DNA of 64,000 bases, from NCBI GenBank assembly GCA_002270565.1, contig NQMI01000008.1, positions 500,807 to 564,806 on the forward strand, in the 5' to 3' direction. The translations under genes and the position numbers were made by a program. Below are positions 34,688-44,723 of the stretch, piece by piece. Below the pieces are notes generated by a model, which was not told the origin of the DNA, did not search any database, and was given only the letters and a program-made list of their open reading frames with translations. Each line of letters starts with the position of its first letter. Position 1 is the stretch's first letter. This DNA is from Stenocarpella maydis (taxonomy: Eukaryota > Ascomycota > Sordariomycetes > Diaporthales > Diaporthaceae).

Positions 34688-35067
34688 AATCCTGGTCACC
34701 ATACCACTAAACACCTAGGCACATGACACGGCTGTCTTTGGCACATGGGATGCAATTGTACAACAAGCATAGACTGTGTATGTGTCAAGTTCGATACTTC
34801 CCAGAGGTTGGCCCTCACAGGGAGAACGCGATTTGAGCGCAGGTGTTGCGGATCATTGGACTCTGGTTTCTATTTTATGTTTTTCGCTCGCTGGCGGGAG
34901 GGACCATGGCCAATGTTGTATAAAACCTCATTGCCGTGAACCCATGTTAAACCCGTGACAACGCCTGGCCGGTTCCAGTGGACCTTTGGTTCTGTGACAA
35001 ACGTCCTTGCACCGAGCCCAGGCCTCAACATTGCATATCGGAACATAGATATCTTAAGAAAGTCTCG
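34688..35067. other. 3' intergenic region
   Basis: Short AT-richer stretch holding the 3' UTRs of convergent genes; no gene seen. Confidence 0.5.
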
Positions 35068-35361
35068 TCAAGGCTGTTTAGATCGTTGTGGCCAGAGTTT
35101 TTCGTAGGCATCCTCGAGGGACTGATAGGCAGCGGCCTGGGCAGGCCTCTTCGCAACCCTGGCCTCCCCCTCCCCTTCGCCTTCATCGGCCGTCACGTAG
35201 CCGCTTGAGTCTTGAGCTCCCTGGGAAGATGTCCCTGACTTGATACTGCCTTCGTCACGGCTGGCCTCCGCCCCAGCACCCGCTGCCAAGTGCTGCATTG
35301 AGAGATCTTTGGGCTGGTCCGTCAGCGGGTCGCGACCGTCATGCCCGGGCTCCTGTGCCAT
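35068..35361 (-). CDS. Small acidic protein of unknown function, 97 aa
   Basis: ATG at 35361, 97 residues. Composition is acidic/Gly/Ala-rich in the middle with a compact C-terminal end (AAYQSLEDAYEKLWPQRSK) that looks like an amphipathic helix. The in-frame triplet just before the ATG is TAG (35364-35362). Upstream of it the same frame is open for 40 codons from another ATG at 35484 (MKLKFPLLSG...). The two parts could be one 138-residue protein interrupted by a nonsense change, or the upstream part could be an upstream ORF. I recognise no family. Confidence 0.45.
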   Translation of the reverse strand: MAQEPGHDGRDPLTDQPKDLSMQHLAAGAGAEASRDEGSIKSGTSSQGAQDSSGYVTADEGEGEGEARVAKRPAQAAAYQSLEDAYEKLWPQRSKQP

Positions 35362-35635
35362 CTACGCCTTCTGTTTGTCCTCGCCGTCATCGATGATGGC
35401 CGCGTCGCCTTTTCCACCGCCGCTCGCGGAGCCGCAACGAGGATCTTGCGCCAACCCACTCAGCAACGGAAACTTGAGTTTCATGACTTGAGTTTCATGG
35501 CTTGGAATTGTCTCTATGGTCCAGAATCAGTTAATTTCGAGGACGTCAATGACCGCGATAAAAAAAAAAAAAAAAATTGATTTTCGCCTCCATTTCCGCC
35601 TGGAACCTTGCCGCATTTTCCTTGAACTCGGTCTG

Positions 35636-36477
35636 CTAGTCCTTGGAGGCTTCGGCAATAGCCTCCCTGGCGTTGTTCACCACGAACGCGCCTCCGAGCA
35701 GTATGGCCGGCTCTTTGACGTTGTGGTGCTCGTAGCTAAGAGTCCCCACGCCACCGGCCTCCATCAGGAAGGTCGGCCCTTCGCTGAGGGTCTTTCCGAC
35801 CCACCTCATGGCGAACGCACGCAGGATGTGCCCATGGCCAACGACGAGCACGTCACCCGCACCGTGGTATACATCCTCATCCGTGTGCTCCTTCCGCATG
35901 AACGGCTCCTGGTACTCGCGGCGGATGGTGGCGATGAGCCTGTCGAGGCGCTCGGTAACCTGTCCCGGGGACTCGCCGCCAGGGCAGCCGTCCCTCCAGA
36001 TGTCCCAGTCCTCGCTGAGGCCCTGCTCCCTCCTCAGCTTGCGGATCTCGGCGCTGGTGATGCCCTCGTAGTCGCCGTAGTCCCACTCGCGGATGTCCTC
36101 GGTGATCTCTAAGCGAGCATTGCAGACATCGCCCCGGGCGGTTTCATCAAGAGGCCCGTGGGGGCCCCAGGGGAGGTTCTTGAGGCCGAGGTTGAGCAGC
36201 TCAAAGGTCCGCTGGGCTCGTCTTCGCGGAGAAACGAAACTGTGGGGTATCAATCAGCATGGTTCTCGCATATGTGATGAGGCGCTTGGATGACTAACAT
36301 GTGAGTAAGCTTGTTGGGCACGATGAGCCTGTCGTTGCCGACGAGGGCCCTCCCGGTGGCCCTGACCCTCTTCTCACCGTCTGCAGTGAGAGGGATGTCT
36401 GTGACACCGGTGTGCCTCCCGCTCAGGGACCACTCAGTCTCGCCGTGACGGGCGATGAAGACGCGTGGGGTGGACAT
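35636..36477 (-). CDS. SHB17: Sedoheptulose 1,7-bisphosphatase-like histidine phosphatase (SHB17)
   Basis: Exon 1 36477-36299 and exon 2 36239-35636 join in phase (260 residues). The histidine-phosphatase signature RHGETEW carries the phospho-acceptor His11. The second catalytic His is in [10 protein letters not shown]. The C-terminal end ([19 protein letters not shown]) closely matches yeast SHB17 as I know it, which hydrolyses sedoheptulose 1,7-bisphosphate in riboneogenesis. An intermediate [10 protein letters not shown] motif and [10 protein letters not shown] are also characteristic. The protein is cytosolic with no targeting signal. Intron 36298-36240 has donor GTTAGT. Confidence 0.9.
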
Positions 36478-36804
36478 GATGACTGACGCATAAAGCCGCC
36501 AAAAGGTCTAGTCCGGAGTAAATGCCGTGACCGAGGGAGGACCGCCTCCGTTCTGTGGGCGGCGGTTAAGCGATGGCGGTGTTTCAGAGCTCCGTGTTTC
36601 TGATAGCAATTGTGAGACGAGCAAAAGTCCGATGTGGAAATGTCAACTGAGTGAGACGGATGCTGATGGTTTCAACCGGCTGAAAAAGGCCAAGTCTTAT
36701 CGGCGGCCTGCCCCAGCGCCTCTGGATCTGTGCTATATTGTTGCTGTCTCTGTTCTTTCTCCTCGTCCTGGTCTGGGGAGACATCGTCACCATTTATTAC
36801 ATGC

Positions 36805-36836
<32 letters not shown>

Positions 36837-36930
36837 CAGCCAGTCAGCAAGCAAGCTAGCTAGCTAGCAATCGTCATCTTCTGCTGGCACCTTCCGGGTC
36901 AGTCAACCTACTGATTGGACTGACTGAGCA
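36478..36930. other. Intergenic, divergent
   Basis: Short region with a (CAG)n repeat at about 36806-36835 followed by GCTAGCTAGC. No gene supported. Confidence 0.5.
36806..36835. repeat. (CAG)n microsatellite
   Basis: About ten CAG units in an intergenic position, about 95 bp upstream of the ATG at 36931. Confidence 0.9.
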
Positions 36931-37365
36931 ATGGCCTCCACAGCCGCACCCGCAGCTCCGCGCCGCTTACTAAGGCCGTTGCCATTCTTCTGCCGAGCCC
37001 CGCGCCTGCCGAGCCAAGAAATCGAGCTGGAGCTGCTGGGCCCACAGCAGGGACGACGTGATGGGGCCGCACCTGCACATCATCATCGCCCTGCAGACTG
37101 CCCGCAAATCTCATCACTGCGACGGCCGGTCCCGTCATCTTCGCCAGCTCCCACACCCACGATCCCGTCTTTGTCTTCGTGGCAGGGCCCGCCTCCTGGA
37201 CTTTTTCGCAGACACAGGCGGAACAACTCTATCACCAGTGATATCTCCCACGCATCTTCCTCTTCGACCGAGTCAGGGTCCACTGAGGGTCCGCGCCACA
37301 GCCCGAAGCCGAGGTCGCAGCTCGAAGCAGAAGCAGAGGCCGTCTGGAGGGAGTTCTGGAGCTGA
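36931..37365 (+). CDS. Candidate protein, 144 aa, unrecognised
   Basis: ATG 36931 with Arg-rich, acid-free first 27 residues (RRLLRPLPFFCRAPRL) that look like a mitochondrial presequence. Then follows a Pro/Ser-rich middle and a charged end (LEAEAEAVWREFWS). It ends 96 bp before the next mitochondrial-type ORF on the same strand. There is no domain I recognise. The arrangement could also be a long 5' leader, so the call is tentative. Confidence 0.35.
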   Translation: MASTAAPAAPRRLLRPLPFFCRAPRLPSQEIELELLGPQQGRRDGAAPAHHHRPADCPQISSLRRPVPSSSPAPTPTIPSLSSWQGPPPGLFRRHRRNNSITSDISHASSSSTESGSTEGPRHSPKPRSQLEAEAEAVWREFWS

Positions 37366-37461
37366 GCCTTCCTGGACCGACGGCTAGCCAGCCACGATAT
37401 TGTCCATCTGGCCACCGCCTGTCCCCATCGTCGCCAGGCAGAAGCCACACAGCCACCAAGC

Positions 37462-37836
37462 ATGCTCCGACGCGCCCTCCTGTCCAATGCAGCCACGAGG
37501 GGCCTGCGGCGATACGCGTCTACCTCGCCCAAACCCGCAGGCCCCAACTCGTCCAACAGCCAGAACGTCCGCCGCGTGGTCATGACCGGGGCGGTGGCTC
37601 TCATCACGGCCGTAGGCGCCATAACCGGCGCCAGCCTCAAGTCCGACAAGGACGCCGTCAAGCAGAGGCAGCAGGTCAAGGAGATGCCCATCGCAGAGCG
37701 CATCGCCATCATAGACGCCAGGCGCGCCGAGCTGCTCAGGGCCAAGGCCGACCTGGAGAGGAAGCTGGAGAGGCTGCAGGCGAGGATGAGGGGCGACGCT
37801 GCTGCCAAGGAGGGGGGGCGGCGGCAGAGGGGTTGA
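37462..37836 (+). CDS. Small mitochondrial membrane protein, 124 aa
   Basis: ATG 37462. The first 20 residues (MLRRALLSNAATRGLRRYAS) form a typical mitochondrial presequence with an R-x-Y-A/S cleavage-like site. A single hydrophobic helix follows at about residues 37-58 (RVVMTGAVALITAVGAITGA). After it comes a charged coiled coil (ERIAIIDARRAELL...LERKLERLQARM). The predicted topology is a single-span inner-membrane protein with a soluble coiled-coil domain. I do not recognise the family by name. Confidence 0.7.
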   Translation: MLRRALLSNAATRGLRRYASTSPKPAGPNSSNSQNVRRVVMTGAVALITAVGAITGASLKSDKDAVKQRQQVKEMPIAERIAIIDARRAELLRAKADLERKLERLQARMRGDAAAKEGGRRQRG

Positions 37837-38184
37837 GTTGAGAGGGGAGATGAGGAAATGAACATAGCAAAAGGCCGTTCCCGGGCATCTATGGATCGTG
37901 CGTTGTCCCTTGTGGCAGCTGAAGTCCAACCAAGGCCGGCGAAGGATGTGAAGGTTGCGTGCGTATCGATATCTGGCTCTGGTGACCTCGGGCTCGCGCT
38001 GGACCAGGTGGAGTTTGCGAGAGAAAGTATGCTGGCGACCGACCGCGCGACGACATCATGGGCTTGGGGCGTTGTATACGAGGAAGTGAAGCAAGGCACA
38101 CGCCCAGGCGCATGCGCACACGCATCGACCATCCGATCTCGAGTTGCCAGGATATCAATCACCTTTGGCATTGCCTTTGCAACA

Positions 38185-38266
38185 GCCGGCGGGATGGCCG
38201 ATTCGGGAGAGCGGGGGGCACGAAAGCCCCCGCTGGTCCCGAGTTCAAGTCCTGCCGGCTTCACCA
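38185..38266 (+). ncRNA. tRNA-like structured element (uncertain)
   Basis: GCCGGCG (38185-38191) pairs with TGCCGGC (38253-38259) as a 7-bp acceptor-like stem. A box-A-like TGGCCGATTCGG lies at 38195-38206. A 7-bp stem closes a 9-base loop at 38211-38233 where an anticodon arm would be. AGTTCAAGTCC at 38242-38252 resembles a T-loop/box B, and the element ends in CACCA. However, the loop lacks U33, the T stem does not pair well and spacing between T-loop and acceptor is short. It is not a standard tRNA. It could be a decayed tRNA, a tRNA-derived element, or transferred bacterial/phage sequence. Confidence 0.25.
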
Positions 38267-38305
38267 GCAAAATCCTGATGACCCTGAGGGTGAGGGGTTT
38301 TCTGA

Positions 38306-38340
38306 CCTCCGGGGGGCCTACCCCCCGGAGGGGTCTTTTT
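38306..38340 (+). terminator. Intrinsic-terminator-like hairpin
   Basis: CCTCCGGGGGG (38306-38316) and its exact inverse (38321-38331) form an 11-bp stem with a CCTA loop, followed by GGTC and TTTTT (38336-38340). This is the form of a bacterial rho-independent terminator, which is not expected to work in a fungal nucleus; the T5 could instead end RNA polymerase III transcription. Confidence 0.35.
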
Positions 38341-39950
38341 GGCCTGACCTATTATGCCACTTGGGCAAGTGGTCTGCGAGTTTTTATTTCCCTTCTAGGG
38401 TTCAGCGGTTTTTCCCCCTTCCCTTCCCCCCCCCCCTTCGCTGTCAAGCATCACGAGCTACGACGTGGGGGATTGCAAACAACAGCTGCCCCGGCTTACG
38501 GGATAAGCGGCGGGGCAGGCTTGATGGTCGACCATCACTACACACAATGAGCCACAGCACCAGAGCAGCCGTTGGTCAAATCACTTGAAGACCTTCGTCA
38601 CAATGATGGATGGGATCTGGGTTGGCATACAAGGAGCAACAGGCGTGATATAGCACAAGCTGCCAGGCTGGAGGGGCAAAGTTCGTGAAAGGCATTGGAG
38701 AGCCGTCTGTGCGATGGAAATCACAGGCCAAGTGGATATTCATAAGAATGGCTATAGAGCATGCCCGACAGATTAATAGAGACCCCAAACATGAAATAAA
38801 TCACCCACGTGGCCTTCCAAGCATTCAGCCAGGTTATAGTGTACTTACTGACTGGACTGGCCGACTCCACAACAGTCGGACGGACCCATTCCTTGTCCCT
38901 TATCGTAGAAAGGAGACAACAGCCCCGTTCCTCTCACCGAGGTGAGCTGATATTCACCGTACAATTGACCCGAGCGCTACCTGGCTACAGACCCGAGCAA
39001 AGTGGGCAAGGGTCGTCATGAAGCCCGTCTCAAGAGAAACCGACCTGTAACAAGACGCCTCAACCTCACCTTGCCCTGCCGATTGCCCCACAACCGGTGG
39101 ATCTGGATCGGCCCCGTCGTCCCCCCTTTGCCCCTGAGCGAACCTGTTTGGAAAGTCCCTAGTCAGCTAGCACGACCCCTATTCAAACCAAATTTGTTTA
39201 CCTTTCGGTTAGCTCTCGCGTCATAGCGGGACGGGGGTTAGAGATGGGGAAAAAGAACACGCTGATCACTTGGGATGAAAAAGAAAGTCACAGTGGACCC
39301 ACCACTTTCGACAACGACGACGTTTTGCTAAAAAAAGAAAAAAAAGAAAAGAAAACATAGTTCAAATCAACGCCATTGTCCGGACGAGACAGGACGCCCA
39401 TGCCACTTTGTGTATTCTTCCGATATCATTAAACTGTACTAATTTTGTGTGCGACGCAAACGAGCAGGTTTGTCTATCACCAAAGCCGCCGACGGCCGAT
39501 GAGACCGCCGCCATAGTGCTTCCCCCCCTCTTTCCGTCCAGGCCAGCCCGTCCGAATTTTCCCTGTCTTGAAACTATGACCGAGGCCGTGTTTTCCGGCC
39601 TCCAGGTCGCTCTATCCCCGGTCGTTGCAAGCCCATTTATGCCGAGCCACGGCCCAAATGCGTTCCTTTCCTGCCAGCCTTCCGTGTGTTTGCCTCCCAA
39701 TGCCCAAATAACCGTGGGGGAGGACTCCGAAGACGGCTCCGTTGCAGCAAGCCCCCAAAACGCCCAAACAAGAAGAGCCCATCTCAGACGAGGTCTGAGT
39801 CCCAACCACCATGCCTGCTGTCATCTGCATAGTGGCAATATTAAAAATATACATTCAAAAATTGAATTTCGAAATCCCAATCAATGGATGGATTCGAGGT
39901 CGACGTGAGTGAAAACCACCAGGTTGTTTGTTCTGTGCCTAGCCCGTGGC

Positions 39951-42161
39951 TCATGAGGAAGTCGGTGTGAGCGACTGCGGGGACAACCGGTTCATGTCCG
40001 TCGGTTCGGGGGTTCGAGGCGGCCTGGGAACTGCTTCCGCGCCTCGCTTCGTATCAGGATCTGCGGGCTCCGCAGATTCGGACGCGGATTCGTGAACAAT
40101 AACAGACTTGTTGTCTGAAGTATCAGTTTTGTCCTCCGGGGTTTGCGACTGGCCGCCCAGGGCAGACTTGAGAGCGTCTCCTTCCGATGGAGTCGCAAAG
40201 TCTTCGGTTTCGTCCTCGGGGCTTATTTCCGTCACGTCATCCAGTGTCTTCGGCTCTTCAATCACAGACACGGATTTCTGCTCCATCTGACCTGGCTCTT
40301 CCTGGCTCGGACGGCGGCTTTTCTCGGCCATGCTGTTAGAGTGGCCGTGAAAGCCCTGAAGAATCGGACGGACGCCACCTCCTATGCGAGACCAGAACAT
40401 GTTTTCCCGCAGCCTTACGCTCTCTTCCCACGCGGTCTTCTCCGATTCTTCGTCATCGGTCCGCCAATGGCCATCCTTGACGATCCTCAGGAAACCGAGG
40501 AAGTCGCAGGTGGCTCGTACCCGACCGAGACAGTATCGGCAGAGGGGATAGCGCTGTGAAGAGCTGCTCTCGCTGGTTCGGAAACGGTATCTTCGTAGGT
40601 ACTGGTCGTCCTTCCGATTCTCCCCGCAGAGAGAGCATGGGTAGAACTGCGGCTTGGAGAGCATGGCGTACGTGCCTGTCGTGGGGACAGGTTCAACGAC
40701 CAAGGAGCCATCAGACATGGCCGAGATGACGGAGCGCCGCGCCAGCCAAGATAAGCCTGGGGCCAAGTCCAGGCGAAGCGTCGGCTCGACATCTTCTGCA
40801 AGCACCCGTTTGTAAAATTTGCAGTCCTTCAACGGCGGGATCGGAACCATAGACGTGGTGGACATGCCGCTGATGGTGGACCCCGGGGTATTTGGCGTCT
40901 GTATGGATAACGTGGAAGAAGCTGCAGGCGAGCCCATCGATGACAGAGAGGCGGTGGAGGCGCTGGAAGGTATGCCTATGGATGTCACACTGGATGCCGG
41001 TCCGAGAAGGCCAAGGCCCAGGGTCGAGTGACTCCCTGACGGTGGTCGGCTCGCGGGTGTTCTCGATGCTTTGCAAAGACTGACAAAGTCATCATAAGCG
41101 CCAATGTCGTTGCGAAGGACCGGTTGCAAGAGGTGAGTGAAACTCGTGGGGTAGGACGGGGAGACGAGGTCTGGGATGCCGGACTGCGAGCCCAGGTCCG
41201 ACGTGGGCGTATCATCCTCTCTTGAATCGAACTTGCTGTATCCCGGGGAAGACGGCGTCGTCGTCGCGGTATCGTTATCGTGATCGCTCATTTGCTCCAT
41301 GACGTGTTTCAGCTCGATCAATTGTTCCTGTTGTGACTGGAGCAGACCTTCCGTGTCGGCAAGCTGGGCCTTGAGGGCGCTGTTCTTGCGCTCCAAAACC
41401 TCCTTCTCCTTGCGTGCTTCCTCCTTGGCCGAGATAACCATCTTGTTGGCCTCCTCGAACAGTTCGGTCGTCAGGTTCTCCAGCTCTTGCTCGATCCTCC
41501 TTTTCTCGTCCTCGGCCGCCAAGCGCAACTTCTTTTCATCAGCGATTCTAGACAGCAGGTTAGTCTTCTCTGCCTCTGCCGACGTGCGCCTGATCCAAAC
41601 ATCGCCAACCAACATTTCTCTCTGCTTTTCAAGCTGGACCTCCATGGACCGGATCTGCTCCCGTGCCCTCTCGAGCTCGGCGCGTGTCTGGGAGAGGTTA
41701 TCGTCGAGGGTCGTCTGGTGGTTGATGGCGTGGATGAGCTTGGAGCTCAGATGTGCGACCTCATCGTTGAGCTCGGGGTGCCGTTGAGAACCCGAGGCAT
41801 CGTCGCCATTGGCCGGTGTCATGGCTCTGCTCCGTGGGTCGGGGATGGTTGTCAAGTCAAAGTCACTTTCTTGCAGGCCGGCGAATATTCTCTTGGGCTG
41901 TGACTGGGGGGTGACGGGCATCGCCAGGGACGAGACATCGGCGGTCATGTTGGAGGTCTGCGTGTTGGATCTGGGCTTCGCGGAGGTTGGGGGCGAGCTG
42001 ACGGTCGGGGTGGTGGAGTTCGACTGAGAGCGCAGATGACCTAATCGTCGTTGTTGTGGCGCTGGGGTCGCACTGGGGCTATGGTGGTATTGAGACCATC
42101 CTGCGGCCACTGTCATGAACCTGCGCCACAGCAAGTTAGACGTCTGGGTTTTGACCTCCAT
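39951..42161 (-). CDS. SEC2: Sec2-type Rab guanine nucleotide exchange factor
   Basis: ATG at 42161, 736 residues; a later ATG at 42116 is also possible. Residues about 134-297 form a long coiled coil that includes the Sec2/Rabin GEF signature (LTTELFEEANKMV...LERKNSALKAQL...LIELKHVM). This domain activates the Rab GTPase Sec4 on secretory vesicles. The middle is Ser/Thr-rich. A C-terminal conserved block (CKFYKRVLAEDVEPTLRLDLAPGL) is followed by two CxxC pairs (CSLC and CRYC) that probably bind zinc. The tail is acidic. No intron is needed. The upstream region carries the ACC/GGT repeat. Confidence 0.9.
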   Translation of the reverse strand: MEVKTQTSNLLWRRFMTVAAGWSQYHHSPSATPAPQQRRLGHLRSQSNSTTPTVSSPPTSAKPRSNTQTSNMTADVSSLAMPVTPQSQPKRIFAGLQESDFDLTTIPDPRSRAMTPANGDDASGSQRHPELNDEVAHLSSKLIHAINHQTTLDDNLSQTRAELERAREQIRSMEVQLEKQREMLVGDVWIRRTSAEAEKTNLLSRIADEKKLRLAAEDEKRRIEQELENLTTELFEEANKMVISAKEEARKEKEVLERKNSALKAQLADTEGLLQSQQEQLIELKHVMEQMSDHDNDTATTTPSSPGYSKFDSREDDTPTSDLGSQSGIPDLVSPSYPTSFTHLLQPVLRNDIGAYDDFVSLCKASRTPASRPPSGSHSTLGLGLLGPASSVTSIGIPSSASTASLSSMGSPAASSTLSIQTPNTPGSTISGMSTTSMVPIPPLKDCKFYKRVLAEDVEPTLRLDLAPGLSWLARRSVISAMSDGSLVVEPVPTTGTYAMLSKPQFYPCSLCGENRKDDQYLRRYRFRTSESSSSQRYPLCRYCLGRVRATCDFLGFLRIVKDGHWRTDDEESEKTAWEESVRLRENMFWSRIGGGVRPILQGFHGHSNSMAEKSRRPSQEEPGQMEQKSVSVIEEPKTLDDVTEISPEDETEDFATPSEGDALKSALGGQSQTPEDKTDTSDNKSVIVHESASESAEPADPDTKRGAEAVPRPPRTPEPTDMNRLSPQSLTPTSS

Positions 42162-42844
42162 CTGAGGCTGAGGCCACCGCGGAGGCGGGATGTAGGTCAA
42201 GTGGAGGGGATCCAGTATAGGGGACGCAGCCCGCAAGAATCAAGTCCCCCATCAGAGACATGGTCAAGAACAACAGGCTAGCTGCGAAGCCGAGGCAAGG
42301 CGGAGGAGGGATGCGGTCCGTGTATGCGTGTAGAAAACAATGCTGTGGTACCAAAAAAGCGGCAGTGTCGCTCGGAAACCGAGGGACGGCAGGGCAAGGG
42401 ATACGTACGAATCCAGCTTGGCGGATCAAGAGCAAGACCAGCGACGGTCCTGCGAGACAAGATACTAGACTCGTGTCTGATATGGGGGCCAGGAAGGGGA
42501 GAGGGAGTGTCGTGCTCCAGATCGACGGTAGGAAGAGGAAAATGAAGGTCTCGGAGGCCGGCGGTATTAGATGCAATTGTTTGAATAAGGTTGCTAAGTG
42601 AGCAACGACAACGCGCCAAGCAGCTCGGTGCGGTAGAGCACAGCTAGCTCGACGGGCCGGGAGCTGGCTAGCAAGCAAAGCGCGTCGTGACGGATCGAGT
42701 CGGGTCGGGTCGGAATCGAGCAATCGATCAAGTCGAAGGCAGGTCGGGGTAGAGACAAGATTAATATTAAAAGATGGCCATCCGGAAAGTAGCTGGTGGG
42801 TTTGGAGATTGGCCTAGGTGAGGTTCTGGCAAGTGGTGGAATGT

Positions 42845-42967
42845 TGGTGGTGGTGGTGGTGGTGGTGGTGGTGGTGGTGGTGGTGGTGGTGGTGGTGGTG
42901 GTGGTGGTGGTGGTGGTGGTGGTGGTGGTGGTGGTGGTGGTGGTGGTGGTGGTGGTGGTGGTGGTGN
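42845..42967. repeat. (TGG)n trinucleotide tract ending in an ambiguous base
   Basis: About 40 uninterrupted TGG/GGT units ending at an N (42967). It lies about 700 bp upstream of the SEC2 start and reads as ACC on that gene's sense strand. The N marks an assembly uncertainty, so the true length is unknown. Confidence 0.95.
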
Positions 42968-44685
42968 AGGGCATCGGGCGGTCGAAGAGAGGGGGACGTA
43001 GAGCTGGAAGGATAAAAGAAAGGGAATGGAACGCGTGTGGAGTATGTTCTTGACTAGTATAGAAGGAAGGAAGGAAGATAGGAAAGTTGAGGGGGATGAC
43101 GAAGCGGCTTTACGAGAAGAGCGATATAATTGTTGCAAAGAATGGACGGGAAGGCGCTTGGGGGGAGGTAGTGTAGGGTGGGAAAGAAGGTGTGAGTTCG
43201 GGAGGAGGCGAGGCGAGTTAGTCCAGGTCCAAGGTCCAGGGTGGTTTGGTTTGAGGTGAGAAGAGGAAAAGCGCCCAATTGCTTTTTAGTGCAGTGCAGG
43301 GACCCGCTGCTGGGCAGGTGCAGGTGCAGGTCGCAGGTCGCGGGTCGCAGGTGCAGCAGGTGCAGCAGGTGCATGCAGCACGGTAACTGCGGTGCCCTCG
43401 GTGCGGGCGCAGGCCAGAAGGTGGCACTGGGCAAGCAGGCTGGCAGGGCAAGGCAAACGCCAACTCAAGAATTAATTGATCGGATGCCCGGCGGGTCAGG
43501 GAAGGCGTGAGGGTGGAGCACAGCAGTCTTGCACAATCAGCGGCGGGGGCGACCCAGGTCACAGCTGACAACCGAGATCAGACGCTAAAACGGGAAAGTG
43601 CCACTATAATTGGCCAGAATAGCAGGAAGGAAGGAGCCTACAGGGTTGCCAGAGCACGTACGGATTACACTTACATACATTACGACATGACGGCACCCTG
43701 GTATCCTTGTGCCCTTGTGCCCTTGTGCCCATGTACCCTGATAATCAAGCACCCCGGGCTGGGCCACGTTCTCTTTTGGCTTGCTGCAGCGCAAGAAATT
43801 CCCAGGTCAGACCACCCCACGGACCACCTCCAACAGTGCTACCACTACGTACTATGTACTACGTACTACTCATACCCTTGAGTACAAGCACATTAGTATC
43901 CCATGAGTAGGCGGGAAGTGCAAACAACCATCAGTCAGGTAATACTATGTAATAATCACTCAGTCAGTCAGTCAGTCGGCCAGCCAGCCAGTCAGTCAGC
44001 CTCCTCACAAGCTTCCCACGTGCTCTCCAGGCAGGGCCCGTCCGCTCCGCCAATCAACCAACCTAACCCGTCACTGGCAGTCGCATCCGTCTTTAGCGCC
44101 GGCCCACGGAAACAGAAACGGGGCGGAGAGCCAAAAACGTCATCTCAGGTGGCCCAGCGACTTGGACCAGCACAAATCCCTCGTGCTAATCTCGGCCCCC
44201 CAGCCAGGCCTCTTTGTTCTCGGGAAGAGCTCTGGGGCCCAGGTGCTAACTCGATATCGGATAGCCTGGCTCCCTCGCAGCAGCAGCCTGGTCCTTGGGG
44301 GCGGTACGACGCATGCACATGTACAATACTCCGCACATGTGCTAGTAGTTAGTGTACGCTACGGTGTGCAGAGTACCATGTCCTAGGTAGTATATGCTCT
44401 TGCGCGGCGTAGCAGACCATGAAATAAGACAAAACGCACCTAGGTAGCACGAGCACGACAGGCCACCTCGGCTGCTGTGGCCGGTTGCGGTCCATGGACC
44501 AGTCATCAGCCCATCATCAAATTCCCTTTCCGGGTCACCGGCGCCGCATACATGCCTCCTCACGGGGCACACACGCACACTAGCCTGACTAGCAGACCAG
44601 CTGTGTGCCGTCTGTCTGCTCAACCCCGGGCAGGGCAGCCAAGGAGGTAGGCCGGGATTCTCCTCACCTGATCAGCAGACATGAT

Positions 44686-44689
<4 letters not shown>

Positions 44690-44722
<33 letters not shown>
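44690..44722. repeat. (TGGC)n tetranucleotide repeat
   Basis: About eight tandem TGGC units in intergenic sequence. Confidence 0.85.

Positions 44723-44723
<1 letters not shown>

Larger units (their letters stand above)
37837..39950. other. Intergenic, with a structured tRNA-like element
   Basis: About 2.1 kb between the 3' ends of two convergent genes. The one remarkable item is the tRNA-like and hairpin-rich stretch at 38185-38340, listed separately. The remainder shows no coding signal. A C-run lies near 38429-38437 and an A-rich block near 39330-39356. Confidence 0.5.

Noticed and set aside
42136..42723. 195-codon minus-strand frame upstream of SEC2
   Set aside because: It overlaps the SEC2 start in another frame, and its hydrophobic stretches are not supported by any domain or splice signal.
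42594..43138. Minus- and plus-strand frames through the (TGG)n tract
   Set aside because: They translate only into poly-Thr, poly-Pro, poly-Val or poly-Trp and include the N base.
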